Source of the DNA: Symmachiella macrocystis
GTDB lineage: Bacteria > Planctomycetota > Planctomycetia > Planctomycetales > Planctomycetaceae
Length of the DNA stretch: 64,000 nt
Direction: 5' to 3'
Assembly (NCBI RefSeq): GCF_007860075.1
Contig: NZ_SJPP01000001.1
Coordinates: 1,758,501-1,822,500 of the forward strand
Shown in pieces: positions 45,866 to 54,103 of this stretch; the stretch's first letter is position 1, and each line of letters opens with the position of its first letter. Below the pieces are notes generated by a model, which worked only from the letters and a program-made list of their open reading frames with translations, was not told the DNA's origin and ran no database searches. The translations under genes were made by a program, and so were the position numbers.

Positions 45866-45882
45866 CACTGGCTTTGCCAGTG
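45866..45882. repeat. Short hairpin repeat (CACTGGC-TTT-GCCAGTG)
   Basis: A perfect 7-base stem with a 3-base loop, 30 bases after the squalene-cyclase-fold gene. The core ...GGTGCCACTGGCTTTGCC... is a recurrent intergenic sequence type in planctomycete genomes as I recall. It may act as a weak terminator or REP-like element. Confidence 0.55.
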
Positions 45883-45950
45883 TTGATGCGATTTCGTCCA
45901 TGGTTTCACCTGGCAGGCTTCGGTGAATAGATCCCGAATGGGAAATAAGC

Positions 45951-46610
45951 ATGACCGTCGATTCTCACTATGAACTCACCTTTGACGATGCGTTTCTTGC
46001 TCGTTGGCGAGACGATCGAATCGAGGCTCATGTTGCTCTGAGCAAGTATCGAATTGCGCGCATGCGGCGAAAGATGATGGGGACCGCGTGGATGCAGACG
46101 CTGGGCAAGGTGACGGGGGTCTGCTTTTTGATGTTTGCCATATTGTATGCACTCCCCCCAATGGGTGACGCAAGGTCTGTTGCCCTGATGTTGATACTCA
46201 GCCTGATCGCTTTTGTGATGTCCAACTCGCGGTTGATCAACTGGCTTGACAGCTTACCCCCTGCTATTGTCCGAACAAGAGTGTCACGACAGATTAGCCG
46301 CCAAGCCGAAGAACTCGCCATTAAGGCACCCTATACGGTACGCCTAACCTTTCGGGACAACGAACTGACGATCGGCAGCGAGGCGTTTGACGAGGAACAT
46401 ACCATGCGGCTTATACCGAATCGAATGGTCGCCATCCGAACAAAACAACTTTATGTCGTTTTTGGAAAGCTCATGGAAACCGCTCGCATTTCATTCGTGA
46501 ACAGCGAGCAGGAACAGATCGCGATCGATTTCCTGCGAAGCAACTGCGTTGAAATCATCGCTATTGATGACAATGCAAACAACAGCGACGAGGAACGGAA
46601 CCGTCACTAG
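45951..46610 (+). CDS. YcxB-like membrane protein of unknown function
   Basis: A 219-aa protein with an N-terminal helical segment, two hydrophobic helices (about 54-68 and 76-92) and a soluble C-terminal half with alternating strands, LTFRDNELTIGSEA and LIPNRMVAIRTKQLYVVF. This pattern (two helices followed by a small beta-rich domain) matches YcxB-like C-terminal proteins. Function unknown. It lies between the exported repeat protein and a nested palindrome. Confidence 0.65.
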   Translation: MTVDSHYELTFDDAFLARWRDDRIEAHVALSKYRIARMRRKMMGTAWMQTLGKVTGVCFLMFAILYALPPMGDARSVALMLILSLIAFVMSNSRLINWLDSLPPAIVRTRVSRQISRQAEELAIKAPYTVRLTFRDNELTIGSEAFDEEHTMRLIPNRMVAIRTKQLYVVFGKLMETARISFVNSEQEQIAIDFLRSNCVEIIAIDDNANNSDEERNRH

Positions 46611-46645
46611 AAGGACGTTCCTGTTTGGCGGTCTCGCCAGTTTTC

Positions 46646-46721
46646 GTAGGTCAGGCTCCCGCCTGACGCGGTACTCGTTGGACGTCCAACTTCAGTTTCG
46701 TCAGGCGGCGGCCTGACCTAC
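46646..46721. repeat. Nested palindromic repeat (REP-like) between convergent genes
   Basis: Outer arms GTAGGTCAGGC (46646-46656) and GCCTGACCTAC (46711-46721) are perfect complements; inner arms GCCTGACG (46661-46668) and CGTCAGGC (46699-46706) also pair. Each side can form its own short hairpin, and the whole can form one long cruciform. It lies between two convergent genes and shares the GTAGGTC head with the hairpin at 55856-55875. Confidence 0.75.
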
Positions 46722-46724
46722 AAC

Positions 46725-47492
46725 TCAGTCCTGCAGAATTTCAACTTCACCAGTCTCCATAGCGTAGATCCCACCTACAATCTTGATCTCACCATCTGCT
46801 TCCATTTGTTTCAGAATGGGACTGTATGTTCGGATATTTTCGACCGTTTCGCGAACGTTCTGCTTGGCGACCATTTGGACAAACTCCTTGTTGCTGCTGG
46901 TTTTGTCCCCCTCGTAATCGGTGAAGTGATCGACCGCCGGGCGGATGTTGGCCAGCATCTCTGTGATATTGCCCAGTTCCACTCCGTCGATCGCCCCCCG
47001 CACCGCGCCGCACGATTCGTGCCCTAAGACAAATACGAGTTTCGCGCCGGAAACCTTACAGGCAAACTCCATGCTGCCGAGGATGTCGGTGTTTTCAAAA
47101 TTGCCGGCGACCCGCGCTACAAAAATATCGCCGATTCCACGATCAAACACATCTTCCACCGGAATCCGCGAGTCGACGCACGACAAAATCACAGCTTTAG
47201 GAAACTGCCCCAGCGCCGCATCACGGACTTGTTTGGAATGGTCTCGGGATGTCAGCGTCCCCGATGTGAACCGCTGATTGCCATCCCGCAGCGTCTCCAG
47301 CACCTGATCGGGAGTCAGCTGGTCCTGTTCTGCTTGTGTCAGCACCCGCTCAACCCGCGGCTGGACGTCGCTGGCGACTTCCGTCGAATCACCATCCGTT
47401 TGAGCAACCGGCGTTTCGCCCGGCCCACAACCGCACACCATGAAGGACAACACACAGCAACCCAAAATCGTGCCGGGGAGAATTCTGATCAT
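46725..47492 (-). CDS. Beta-class carbonic anhydrase, lipoprotein form
   Basis: Hydrates CO2 to bicarbonate with a zinc cofactor. The 255-aa product (ATG at 47492) starts with a lipoprotein signal peptide and a VCGC lipobox with C22 as the probable lipidated residue, then a short polar linker and the catalytic domain. Zinc ligands are the Cys and Asp of ILSCVDSR and the His and Cys of LGHESCGAVRGA; FVARVAGN is also conserved. Cytosolic beta-carbonic anhydrases lack such a signal, so this one acts in the periplasm or on the membrane surface. An 18-base perfect palindrome lies about 150 bases upstream. Confidence 0.9.
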   Translation of the reverse strand: MIRILPGTILGCCVLSFMVCGCGPGETPVAQTDGDSTEVASDVQPRVERVLTQAEQDQLTPDQVLETLRDGNQRFTSGTLTSRDHSKQVRDAALGQFPKAVILSCVDSRIPVEDVFDRGIGDIFVARVAGNFENTDILGSMEFACKVSGAKLVFVLGHESCGAVRGAIDGVELGNITEMLANIRPAVDHFTDYEGDKTSSNKEFVQMVAKQNVRETVENIRTYSPILKQMEADGEIKIVGGIYAMETGEVEILQD

Positions 47493-47861
47493 CTCTAGAG
47501 ACCTCGTTATTGATTCGTCCATGAAACAGCGACAAGTAGGACGCAAAGGCTAGCGTTCCGCACGATTCCTGTCCAGGTGCGTATGAGAAATCACCGGCGT
47601 AGTCGATGTGTGCTCGCCTCGATCTGACCAGCCGGTGCAAACCCAATCGCTGCATGCAGCGATGACCCAGATGTAGTTGGCTGAAAACGCCCTGGTTACA
47701 ACGATCGAAAGCAATTCGCGCACCAACTCAGCTTGACTGTAAACCCGTACAGAAGGACTCGACGCAGGATGGTACCGTCGAGCAAAGCCGTTTTTGCGGT
47801 GGTGTATTAGTATTTGCCGTTTTTCAGCGTTGAGCGGGTTTACGCTATCCCGATTACGACA
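47493..47861. other. Intergenic region between carbonic anhydrase and LRR genes
   Basis: About 370 bases without a credible gene. The main feature is an 18-base perfect palindrome (47646-47663). GCCGTTTTT occurs twice near the high end (about 47788 and 47816). No clear promoter hexamers were found. Confidence 0.5.
47646..47663. promoter_or_regulatory. Perfect 18-base palindrome
   Basis: ATCGCTGCATGCAGCGAT is its own reverse complement. It lies about 150 bases upstream of the carbonic anhydrase start, on the correct side to be an operator or part of its promoter region. No regulator is coded nearby. Confidence 0.4.
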
Positions 47862-48773
47862 TCAGGAGGCATCTGGCCACCAGATGTTGACGTCACAATG
47901 CGGCAGCGCGGCGCGTAGGGCCTTGACGATTTCCGGAGCCGGCGCCGGCCTGCCGGGGACTTCGAGTTCTTTGAGGTTCTTTAAACTCGCGAAATCTTGG
48001 ATGTTCTCCATCGTGATCCCCGTGCTGGGCCACCACAGCTCGGTCAGGTCCGGAAGCTGGTTCAAAACGGTCGCTGCCGAAGCGGGGACACCCGTATGAC
48101 CAAGACTGAGCCGAGTCAGACGAGTCAACGAACCGATCTCCATGCATATATCATGGTCGATGGGGGTATGACTGAAGCTCAGATTGCGCAGTGAGTTAAG
48201 TTGCGCAATTTCCTGCATGCCTTCCATGTCCAATTCGGTGTCCGCAGCCTCTAGGAATTCCAGTTGTGGGCAATTCGCGGCGTAGCGAAATCCACAGCGG
48301 ATGGGGTTATTCGAGAGGTATAACTTTCGCAGCCGCCTGCAGTTGGCCAAACACTCGAGATCGTGTTCGTTCAATTCACAGCCTATCGCCGATAAAATTT
48401 CCAATTGTGGTAGCGCCGCAAAGGCATCCAACAAACCTTTGACAGGTAAACATTGAATTTTCACTTCTGTCAATTGCTGCCATGCCTTTGCATGGGCCAA
48501 ACCTTTTGCGGTGACATGGCTCGCATTGTAACGCAGTTTGCGAAGCCCGTGATGATGGCAGAGGTAGGGGAACCCCTCGTCATCGATGTCAGTCCCCATG
48601 AGTTCAATCGAAGTCACACCCTCGAGCCGTCCGATTTCGGGGCATCTGACATTTATCCCCGGACCGCCACTGCGAACCAGCATGCCGCCGTATTCCGGAT
48701 CCGGCACCACTTCGATCAAGTCCTTGGCCAAGCTTGCTATTAAGTCTGCCTGATTGGCATCATCTCTTGTCAT
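47862..48773 (-). CDS. Leucine-rich repeat protein
   Basis: A 303-aa protein with about eight or nine leucine-rich repeats in series (for example LRKLYLSNNPI, LRNLSFSHTPI and LTRLSLGHTGV). The start at 48773 (MTRDDANQADL) has AAGGAG 8 bases upstream; the longer open frame is spurious. No signal peptide is seen, so it is cytosolic. It lies 16 bases after the orphan Rhs tip and may be its immunity protein or partner, as proteins following Rhs toxin tips often are; LRR proteins are also generic binding modules, so this is tentative. Confidence 0.85.
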   Translation of the reverse strand: MTRDDANQADLIASLAKDLIEVVPDPEYGGMLVRSGGPGINVRCPEIGRLEGVTSIELMGTDIDDEGFPYLCHHHGLRKLRYNASHVTAKGLAHAKAWQQLTEVKIQCLPVKGLLDAFAALPQLEILSAIGCELNEHDLECLANCRRLRKLYLSNNPIRCGFRYAANCPQLEFLEAADTELDMEGMQEIAQLNSLRNLSFSHTPIDHDICMEIGSLTRLTRLSLGHTGVPASAATVLNQLPDLTELWWPSTGITMENIQDFASLKNLKELEVPGRPAPAPEIVKALRAALPHCDVNIWWPDAS

Positions 48774-48789
48774 GTCGACTCTCCTTGAA

Positions 48790-49860
48790 TCAATTGCCCA
48801 TTGCATCACGCAGAACGTCTTCGAGCCAAGGGTTGCGCCTTTGTAGGCGTTCTTCCGGAGGTGTTTCGGGATCAAATAGCCAGTCATGTACACCCTGCCC
48901 GGCAAACTTGAGCCCCGGCTCAATAAGTAACTCTCCCATGAACTGACCGCGGCCCACTTCGTTGATTCCTGCCAAAAATCCGCCACCAGGCGCAAAACCC
49001 TGACCAGCATTACCACGTCGAAAGTTGCTCAGGGCATACCACGCTCCGATTGCGGGTAAGATGTTACGGGCAGCACTGCCGAGCAATCCCGCCCAGCGAC
49101 GCGGATTGGTTCTGGCGAGATCATCGATCGCGTTACTTAGCTTCCTGGCATTGCCTGCCAATTTGACCGACGTGTCTTGGTTGACCCGGCGCTTTGCAAT
49201 CAACTTGAGTTGCTCCTTAGTAATATTAATCCCCCTTTCTTTTGCAATCCTTTTAGCGGTGTGGGCGATTGTAACACTCCGCATGAAACCTTTACGCCAT
49301 TTTTGTGCATCGCGAATCAGATCGATTATTGTGTCATCGTTGCGAATCAGCCCCATTGTCGTAGCACTCAGTCCCGATTTATTGTCAAACTCCATTCCAG
49401 TACGAATCCAAATCAAGAGTTTTTTGGCATCATCCCCGTCTATGGGAGATCCGGATGATACGTCCACAAACTTCCGTAGCACAGCATCAATAGCTTCATT
49501 ATAGCGAGCGTGCGTGACGCCGTTCCATGTATCGTATCCGTGAGAGTAATTGAGTGTTGCTCGTGTCCCCTTTTCGAAGACAGCTAAAGCTTCGTCGGAT
49601 ATCAGCTTTATCTCAAACAACGCATTATATACGCTTTGCGGAATCCAATGGTGCCCAACCCCCTTTACTAATGGATCAGCACCAATAGTCAGCCGCGTTA
49701 ACAATGAATGCACGGCTGGTACAGAGACTTGGCCCGTCGGGTCAATATTCGTCACCGGGTCCCCATGCACATACGCATATTTATGCAAACTCTGCGGATC
49801 GTGAACGTTCCCCGCGAACGGGTCCAGGCGGTTGAAACGGCCGGTGCTGGGGTCGTACAT
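48790..49860 (-). CDS. Orphan Rhs tip with toxin-like C-terminus (5'-truncated)
   Basis: A 356-aa frame begins in the Rhs core signature (YDPSTGRFNRLDPFAG, then YAYVHGDPVTNIDPTGQ) but the long YD-repeat shell that normally precedes it is missing; an in-frame stop lies about 30 codons upstream of the start. After the core comes a variable C-terminal domain with GHHWIPQSVYN (about 68-78), an HH motif that recalls HNH/Endo VII-type nuclease toxins of polymorphic toxin systems, followed by mostly helical sequence ending in a polar tail. It is best seen as a displaced Rhs tip or a toxin-domain cassette. Expression and toxicity are not shown. Confidence 0.7.
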   Translation of the reverse strand: MYDPSTGRFNRLDPFAGNVHDPQSLHKYAYVHGDPVTNIDPTGQVSVPAVHSLLTRLTIGADPLVKGVGHHWIPQSVYNALFEIKLISDEALAVFEKGTRATLNYSHGYDTWNGVTHARYNEAIDAVLRKFVDVSSGSPIDGDDAKKLLIWIRTGMEFDNKSGLSATTMGLIRNDDTIIDLIRDAQKWRKGFMRSVTIAHTAKRIAKERGINITKEQLKLIAKRRVNQDTSVKLAGNARKLSNAIDDLARTNPRRWAGLLGSAARNILPAIGAWYALSNFRRGNAGQGFAPGGGFLAGINEVGRGQFMGELLIEPGLKFAGQGVHDWLFDPETPPEERLQRRNPWLEDVLRDAMGN

Positions 49861-49944
49861 CTGCGGCGCTCCTGCTGATAGGTTGAGTGTTTTCCAAATC
49901 CGATTCGATTGTGGCAGTCCCGTTGCTCTCCGGTTGTGGTGGCC

Positions 49945-51021
49945 TCAAGGTGATCGGGAACGGCTTCCCAAAACCCGCATGCGTATTGCCTGTTCGGCCA
50001 GTTTCAAAATTGCTGCCGACTTTGCATCGGCGTACGGGGTGCCAGCCGCCGTTTGAAAACGTTCCGCCCGACGATTGCGGCGCGGTTCCCACGGAAATCG
50101 CACCCGCCGTCCCCGCAGCCGCAATTCGATTGTGCGGCAAAACTGTTGCCCCGTTAGCCCCCATTCCTTAAGCACCGCGTCGAGATGCTGCCTGTTGCAC
50201 TCCTTGGCAAAAAAGGCATAAATATCATTGTGCGGAGCCAGACGGCACGCCGCCGCATAGGCAGCCCACGCCGGTTCAAACATGCGGTGTGCCTCAAAGA
50301 CTTGGGCACGCTGGACGAGAAACGACGCCACTTCCTCCGCCGGCGTCAGCGACCGCAAAAATAACGGCACAGCCCGCTGCCGCTCTTGGGCATGCCATAC
50401 GGGCAACCAACGTAGCGGACTATCGTAATAATGCTCGTCGTCGTGACTATCGAAATCGCCGTTGAATTCGATATTGCGGCACTCGCGCCACGGTGGAATT
50501 CTGTGGTCGTGCGCATCCCAGCGGCAAAAAACGTGGCCGGGCGAGTGCACCAACCGCAGCGGATAACCCAACCGCCGCCCGACAGCCACCAACAACACGG
50601 GCAACGACGAACAGGTTCCATGCCGCTCCGGACCGAGCAAACCAAACAGAAAATGCCGGCAGGTTTTCGTCCAATCGGCCACCGTGCGAAGATCGCGTTC
50701 CTCAACGCAATATTTAATCCTGAGCGAATGTTGCAGAAACCTCGCCAAGCAGAGCATCCGCCACAACGGCTGTGAGTGCTCCAATTCGTCGGCATGCTCC
50801 TCGAAGAACGGCCAACCTTCTTCGGTATGCACGGCGACTTGAAGCGCGACGCGATCCAGCAGTTGCGTGAGGGCTTCCACATCAACTGGAGTAGTGCCGG
50901 GCAACTCCGCTGAGCACAGCAAATTCGCACGAGCAATATCAATGCCGCCCAATTCCGCGGGCGAAATCGCGAGCATTTCGGCCAAAGTGCACGGCCGAGT
51001 AGCTGTGGACGCAATCAGCAT
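49945..51021 (-). CDS. Transglutaminase-like (SirB1-type) protein
   Basis: A 358-aa protein with the transglutaminase-like fold. The catalytic triad is plausible: Cys in HGTCSSLPVLLVAVGRRLGYP, His in SPGHVFCRWD and the following Asp. The N-terminal 100 residues are helical and the C-terminal 100 contain a TPR-like helical pair and a strongly basic segment (LRLRGRRVRFPWEPRRNRR). No signal peptide. Function unknown; relatives include SirB1-like proteins. It lies upstream of the Rhs tip with no operon-like spacing. Confidence 0.75.
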   Translation of the reverse strand: MLIASTATRPCTLAEMLAISPAELGGIDIARANLLCSAELPGTTPVDVEALTQLLDRVALQVAVHTEEGWPFFEEHADELEHSQPLWRMLCLARFLQHSLRIKYCVEERDLRTVADWTKTCRHFLFGLLGPERHGTCSSLPVLLVAVGRRLGYPLRLVHSPGHVFCRWDAHDHRIPPWRECRNIEFNGDFDSHDDEHYYDSPLRWLPVWHAQERQRAVPLFLRSLTPAEEVASFLVQRAQVFEAHRMFEPAWAAYAAACRLAPHNDIYAFFAKECNRQHLDAVLKEWGLTGQQFCRTIELRLRGRRVRFPWEPRRNRRAERFQTAAGTPYADAKSAAILKLAEQAIRMRVLGSRSRSP

Positions 51022-51199
51022 GAGCGCAGGTAGATCCTTGAGGTAGAGCGAGATGGGATCTAGTTTGTTCCATTGCCTGCGGAGCCAATTATGCAGCGGT
51101 TCTTGTCCAAATTCAATAAAATTTAAGCAAAATTCGCAATTCCAGTGAAAATCTCCAGAATGCCCGCACGTACTTTATTGCCCCGCCATTTTACGCGCA

Positions 51200-51229
51200 T
51201 TGACCCTACCACGGACCAAGGGCTAGAAT
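51200..51229 (+). promoter_or_regulatory. Sigma70-like promoter for the FHA-GAF-SpoIIE gene
   Basis: TTGACC (51200-51205), an 18-base spacer and TAGAAT (51224-51229, five of six consensus bases) lie about 90 bases upstream of the start codon. Confidence 0.55.
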
Positions 51230-51316
51230 TGATGCTGGTCGCGGACGGGCTTGTTGGATCTGCGACGGAATCACTGGGATCACCAGCATGGTATCTGGGG
51301 TGGGGAGGCGATTGCG

Positions 51317-53050
51317 GTGGGGGTACTCAAAATGCTTGAGGGGGATGTCCCCGGACGCATTGTCGTGCTCAATCATGAAAAGATGGTGCTCGGGCGCCAT
51401 CCCAACTGCGAAATTGTCCTGGACAATGCCGCGGTTAGCCGTCGCCATGCGCAGTTCCTGGAGAACCACGGTACCTATTTTGTCGAAGACCTGCAAAGCC
51501 GCAACGGCACGATCGTCAACGGCGAACGGATCGAGGGCCGCACGCAACTGCAGGATACGGATCTGGTCAAAATCTGCAACGTGGTGCTGCGATTCCATGC
51601 GGTAATGCCGCCGACCGTTGATCCAGGGACGATCACTGTTCCCGGCGACACCCATCCCATCAGCCCAGACACCGCTCACGTCAAGCCGGGGGTGGGACAG
51701 ACGACGGCATCTTTGCCGCCGGTGCCGATGGACGATTCCAATGCCGCCGTGATTTCGTCGATGGATGCTTCGTCGGTTACGCACATCAGCCTCAAAGTAC
51801 AACCCGAGGCCAAGCTGGCAGCCGTGTTGGCCATTAGCCGCGATCTGGGGGGAGCACTCGAAGTGGACGAGGTGCTGCCGCGGATCCTCGACAGCCTGTT
51901 TCAGATTTTCCCTCAAGCGGATCGCGGTGTCGTCTTGCTGAACGACAACGAGGCCGACAAATTAGTCGTCAAAGCCTCCAAAACACGACACCACCACGAA
52001 GACGACATTGTTGAGATCAGCCAAACGATCATCCAAAAAGCGGTCGACACGGGACAGGCGTTTCTCAGCGCCGACGCGGGGACCGATCAACGGTTCGACA
52101 GTAGCGAAAGCATCTCCAAATTTCGCATTCGCTCGCTGATGTGCGCGCCACTCGTCGGTCAGGACGGAACACGGTTAGGCGTCCTCCAAATCGATTCCAA
52201 AACCTCAGCCCCGGGATTCATTGCTGACGACTTGGAGCTGCTCATCGCCGTCGCCTGCCAAGCCGCAGTCGTCGTCGAAAAAGCTGTGCTCTATCATCGG
52301 GCCGAAACACTCCGCGACCTCGAACGGGAACTGAACTTCGCCACCCAGATTCAGCTGGGATTTCTGCCCACCGAACGGCCACACATTGATGGCTACGAAT
52401 TTTTTCATTACTACGAAGCTGCGCAAAGCGTGGGCGGCGACTTCTTTGACTATGTGACTTTGCGAAACGGAAAAATCGCAATCACACTCGGCGACGTTGC
52501 CGGTAAGGGAGTCCCCGCTGCATTGATGATGGCGCGGTTATATGCCGATGCCCGCTACCATTTATTGATGGAACAAACCGCCGGCGGGGCGCTCACCAAA
52601 CTCAACGACGATGTGGTCCGCGGCGGACATGGACACCGCTTCGTGACCTACGCTGCGGCAATACTCGATCCCCAGGCGCATCAACTCACGATTGCGAACG
52701 CAGGCCATTTGCCGCCGCTGCTCAAAAAGGCCGATCAAACGGTCGAACGCATGGGCGTCGATCACGCCAACTTGCCACTGGGAGTCGATGGGAGCCTGGA
52801 ATTTGAAGAGGCCGTCTTCGACTTGGACCCCGGCGATGCGATCGTGCTCTACACCGACGGCGTCACCGAAGCCACCAACGCCGCCAATGATTTGTATGGC
52901 ATGCAACGATTGATAAAATGCATTGCCGACGCGCCGACAGGCATTGGTGAACTGGGGGAACGACTCATCGCCGACGTTGAGGAATTTTGTGGAGGACGCG
53001 CCCAGCGTGACGACATCTGTCTGCTTGGGCTCCGCCGACTGCAAGTCTAA
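51317..53050 (+). CDS. FHA-GAF-SpoIIE (RsbU-like) PP2C-type phosphatase
   Basis: A 577-aa three-domain signalling protein. The start is a GTG at 51317 with GGGGAGG 8 bases upstream; the frame from 51251 lacks a good site. An FHA domain (about residues 5-90; GRIVVLNHEKMVLGRHPNC, SRRHAQF and SRNGTIVNG) binds phosphothreonine. A GAF domain (about 160-325) follows, then a coupling helix (ERELNFATQIQLGFLPTERP) and a SpoIIE/PP2C domain (about 355-577) with VGGDFFD, GDVAGKGVPAAL, NAGHLPPLL and LYTDGVTEA metal-binding aspartates. It probably reads a phosphorylated partner and a small ligand, then dephosphorylates an anti-sigma antagonist. No partner gene is adjacent. Confidence 0.93.
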   Translation: MGVLKMLEGDVPGRIVVLNHEKMVLGRHPNCEIVLDNAAVSRRHAQFLENHGTYFVEDLQSRNGTIVNGERIEGRTQLQDTDLVKICNVVLRFHAVMPPTVDPGTITVPGDTHPISPDTAHVKPGVGQTTASLPPVPMDDSNAAVISSMDASSVTHISLKVQPEAKLAAVLAISRDLGGALEVDEVLPRILDSLFQIFPQADRGVVLLNDNEADKLVVKASKTRHHHEDDIVEISQTIIQKAVDTGQAFLSADAGTDQRFDSSESISKFRIRSLMCAPLVGQDGTRLGVLQIDSKTSAPGFIADDLELLIAVACQAAVVVEKAVLYHRAETLRDLERELNFATQIQLGFLPTERPHIDGYEFFHYYEAAQSVGGDFFDYVTLRNGKIAITLGDVAGKGVPAALMMARLYADARYHLLMEQTAGGALTKLNDDVVRGGHGHRFVTYAAAILDPQAHQLTIANAGHLPPLLKKADQTVERMGVDHANLPLGVDGSLEFEEAVFDLDPGDAIVLYTDGVTEATNAANDLYGMQRLIKCIADAPTGIGELGERLIADVEEFCGGRAQRDDICLLGLRRLQV

Positions 53051-53108
53051 GACCCTTTGCTCATCATTCTCTTTCTGACATTCTCGAAACATTCACTTTC
53101 GACGAACG

Positions 53109-54083
53109 ATGCCGACACTCATTATCCCAGAATTCATACCCCACCCCGTGCTCAAAGGTGGACATGCTCAAACCTTGGCAGGTACCTTCTTGCCGGGCAG
53201 CAAATTTGTCTATAGCGCGACACAACACCGGCTCGATTTGCCCGATGGAGACGCGCTGATTCTGCACGATGACCAACCGGAAACTTGGAACAATGGCAAC
53301 CGGGCGGTGTTGATGCTGCACGGGCTGGCTGGCTGCTACGAAAGCCCGTACATGATTCGCATCGCCGGAAAACTCAATTCCGCCGGCGCGCGGGTCTTTC
53401 GCATGGACCATCGCGACTGCGGCGCCGGCGCTGGACTGGCCGTACAACCCTACAATGCCGGTCGGTCTGACGACGCACTGGCTGCGCTCAAAGAAGTGAT
53501 CCGCCTCTGCCCCAATTCCCCCGTAGCGATCGTCGGCTTTTCACTCAGCGCAAATATTGTGCTCAAATTGCTGGGAGAAGACCCTGCGATTTTGCCGCCC
53601 GAACTTGATCGCGGTATGGCCGTCAATCCTCCGATTGATTTGCTCCACAGCGTTAAAGCGCTCGACCTGCCGCTCGGCCGACTGTACGACCGGCACTTTA
53701 TGGGTTTGCTGATTGCACAAGTCATGCAACGCAACCTGCGGCTTGAGGGGAAACATTTTGAATTTCCCCGCAAACCGCGACGGTTGATGGAATTCGACGA
53801 CTGGTACACTGCCCCGCTATCGGGCTACGGCAACGTGACCAACTATTACGCCCGTTGCAGCGCCTCGCAATTCATCCCCAACATCGGCCTCAAAACCTTG
53901 GTGCTCACCTCCGGCGACGACCCACTCGTCCCCGCCGATCAATTCGAAAACGTGCAGCTCCCCCCCTCCGTGCAATTGCACATTGCCCGTTCGGGTGGCC
54001 ACATGGGTTATATGTCGAAAAACGGCAACGACCCCGACCGCCGTTGGCTCGACTGGCGGGTTGTGGATTGGGTCATGCACTGA
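53109..54083 (+). CDS. YheT-family alpha/beta hydrolase
   Basis: A 324-aa serine hydrolase. N-terminal LKGGHAQTLAGTF is the YheT signature; VLMLHGLAG forms the oxyanion region; the nucleophile is S145 in GFSLSANI; the acid is in SGDDPLVP and the histidine in SGGHMGYMS. Relatives act as esterases on lipid or acyl substrates. It begins 58 bases after the phosphatase gene and is probably co-transcribed. Substrate unknown. Confidence 0.9.
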   Translation: MPTLIIPEFIPHPVLKGGHAQTLAGTFLPGSKFVYSATQHRLDLPDGDALILHDDQPETWNNGNRAVLMLHGLAGCYESPYMIRIAGKLNSAGARVFRMDHRDCGAGAGLAVQPYNAGRSDDALAALKEVIRLCPNSPVAIVGFSLSANIVLKLLGEDPAILPPELDRGMAVNPPIDLLHSVKALDLPLGRLYDRHFMGLLIAQVMQRNLRLEGKHFEFPRKPRRLMEFDDWYTAPLSGYGNVTNYYARCSASQFIPNIGLKTLVLTSGDDPLVPADQFENVQLPPSVQLHIARSGGHMGYMSKNGNDPDRRWLDWRVVDWVMH

Positions 54084-54084
54084 C

Positions 54085-54103
54085 CGAGTGACCGCATCAC
54101 TCG
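54085..54103. terminator. Hairpin between convergent hydrolase and ilvD genes
   Basis: CGAGTGA-CCGCA-TCACTCG is a perfect 7-base stem with a 5-base loop, sitting between the stops of the two convergent genes and overlapping the ilvD stop codon. No T-run follows on either side, so it may be only a partial or factor-assisted terminator. Confidence 0.5.

Noticed and set aside
49781-50164. A 127-codon minus-strand frame across the Rhs start
   Set aside because: It overlaps the Rhs core in another frame and shows no family features; the Rhs frame is clearly the coding one.
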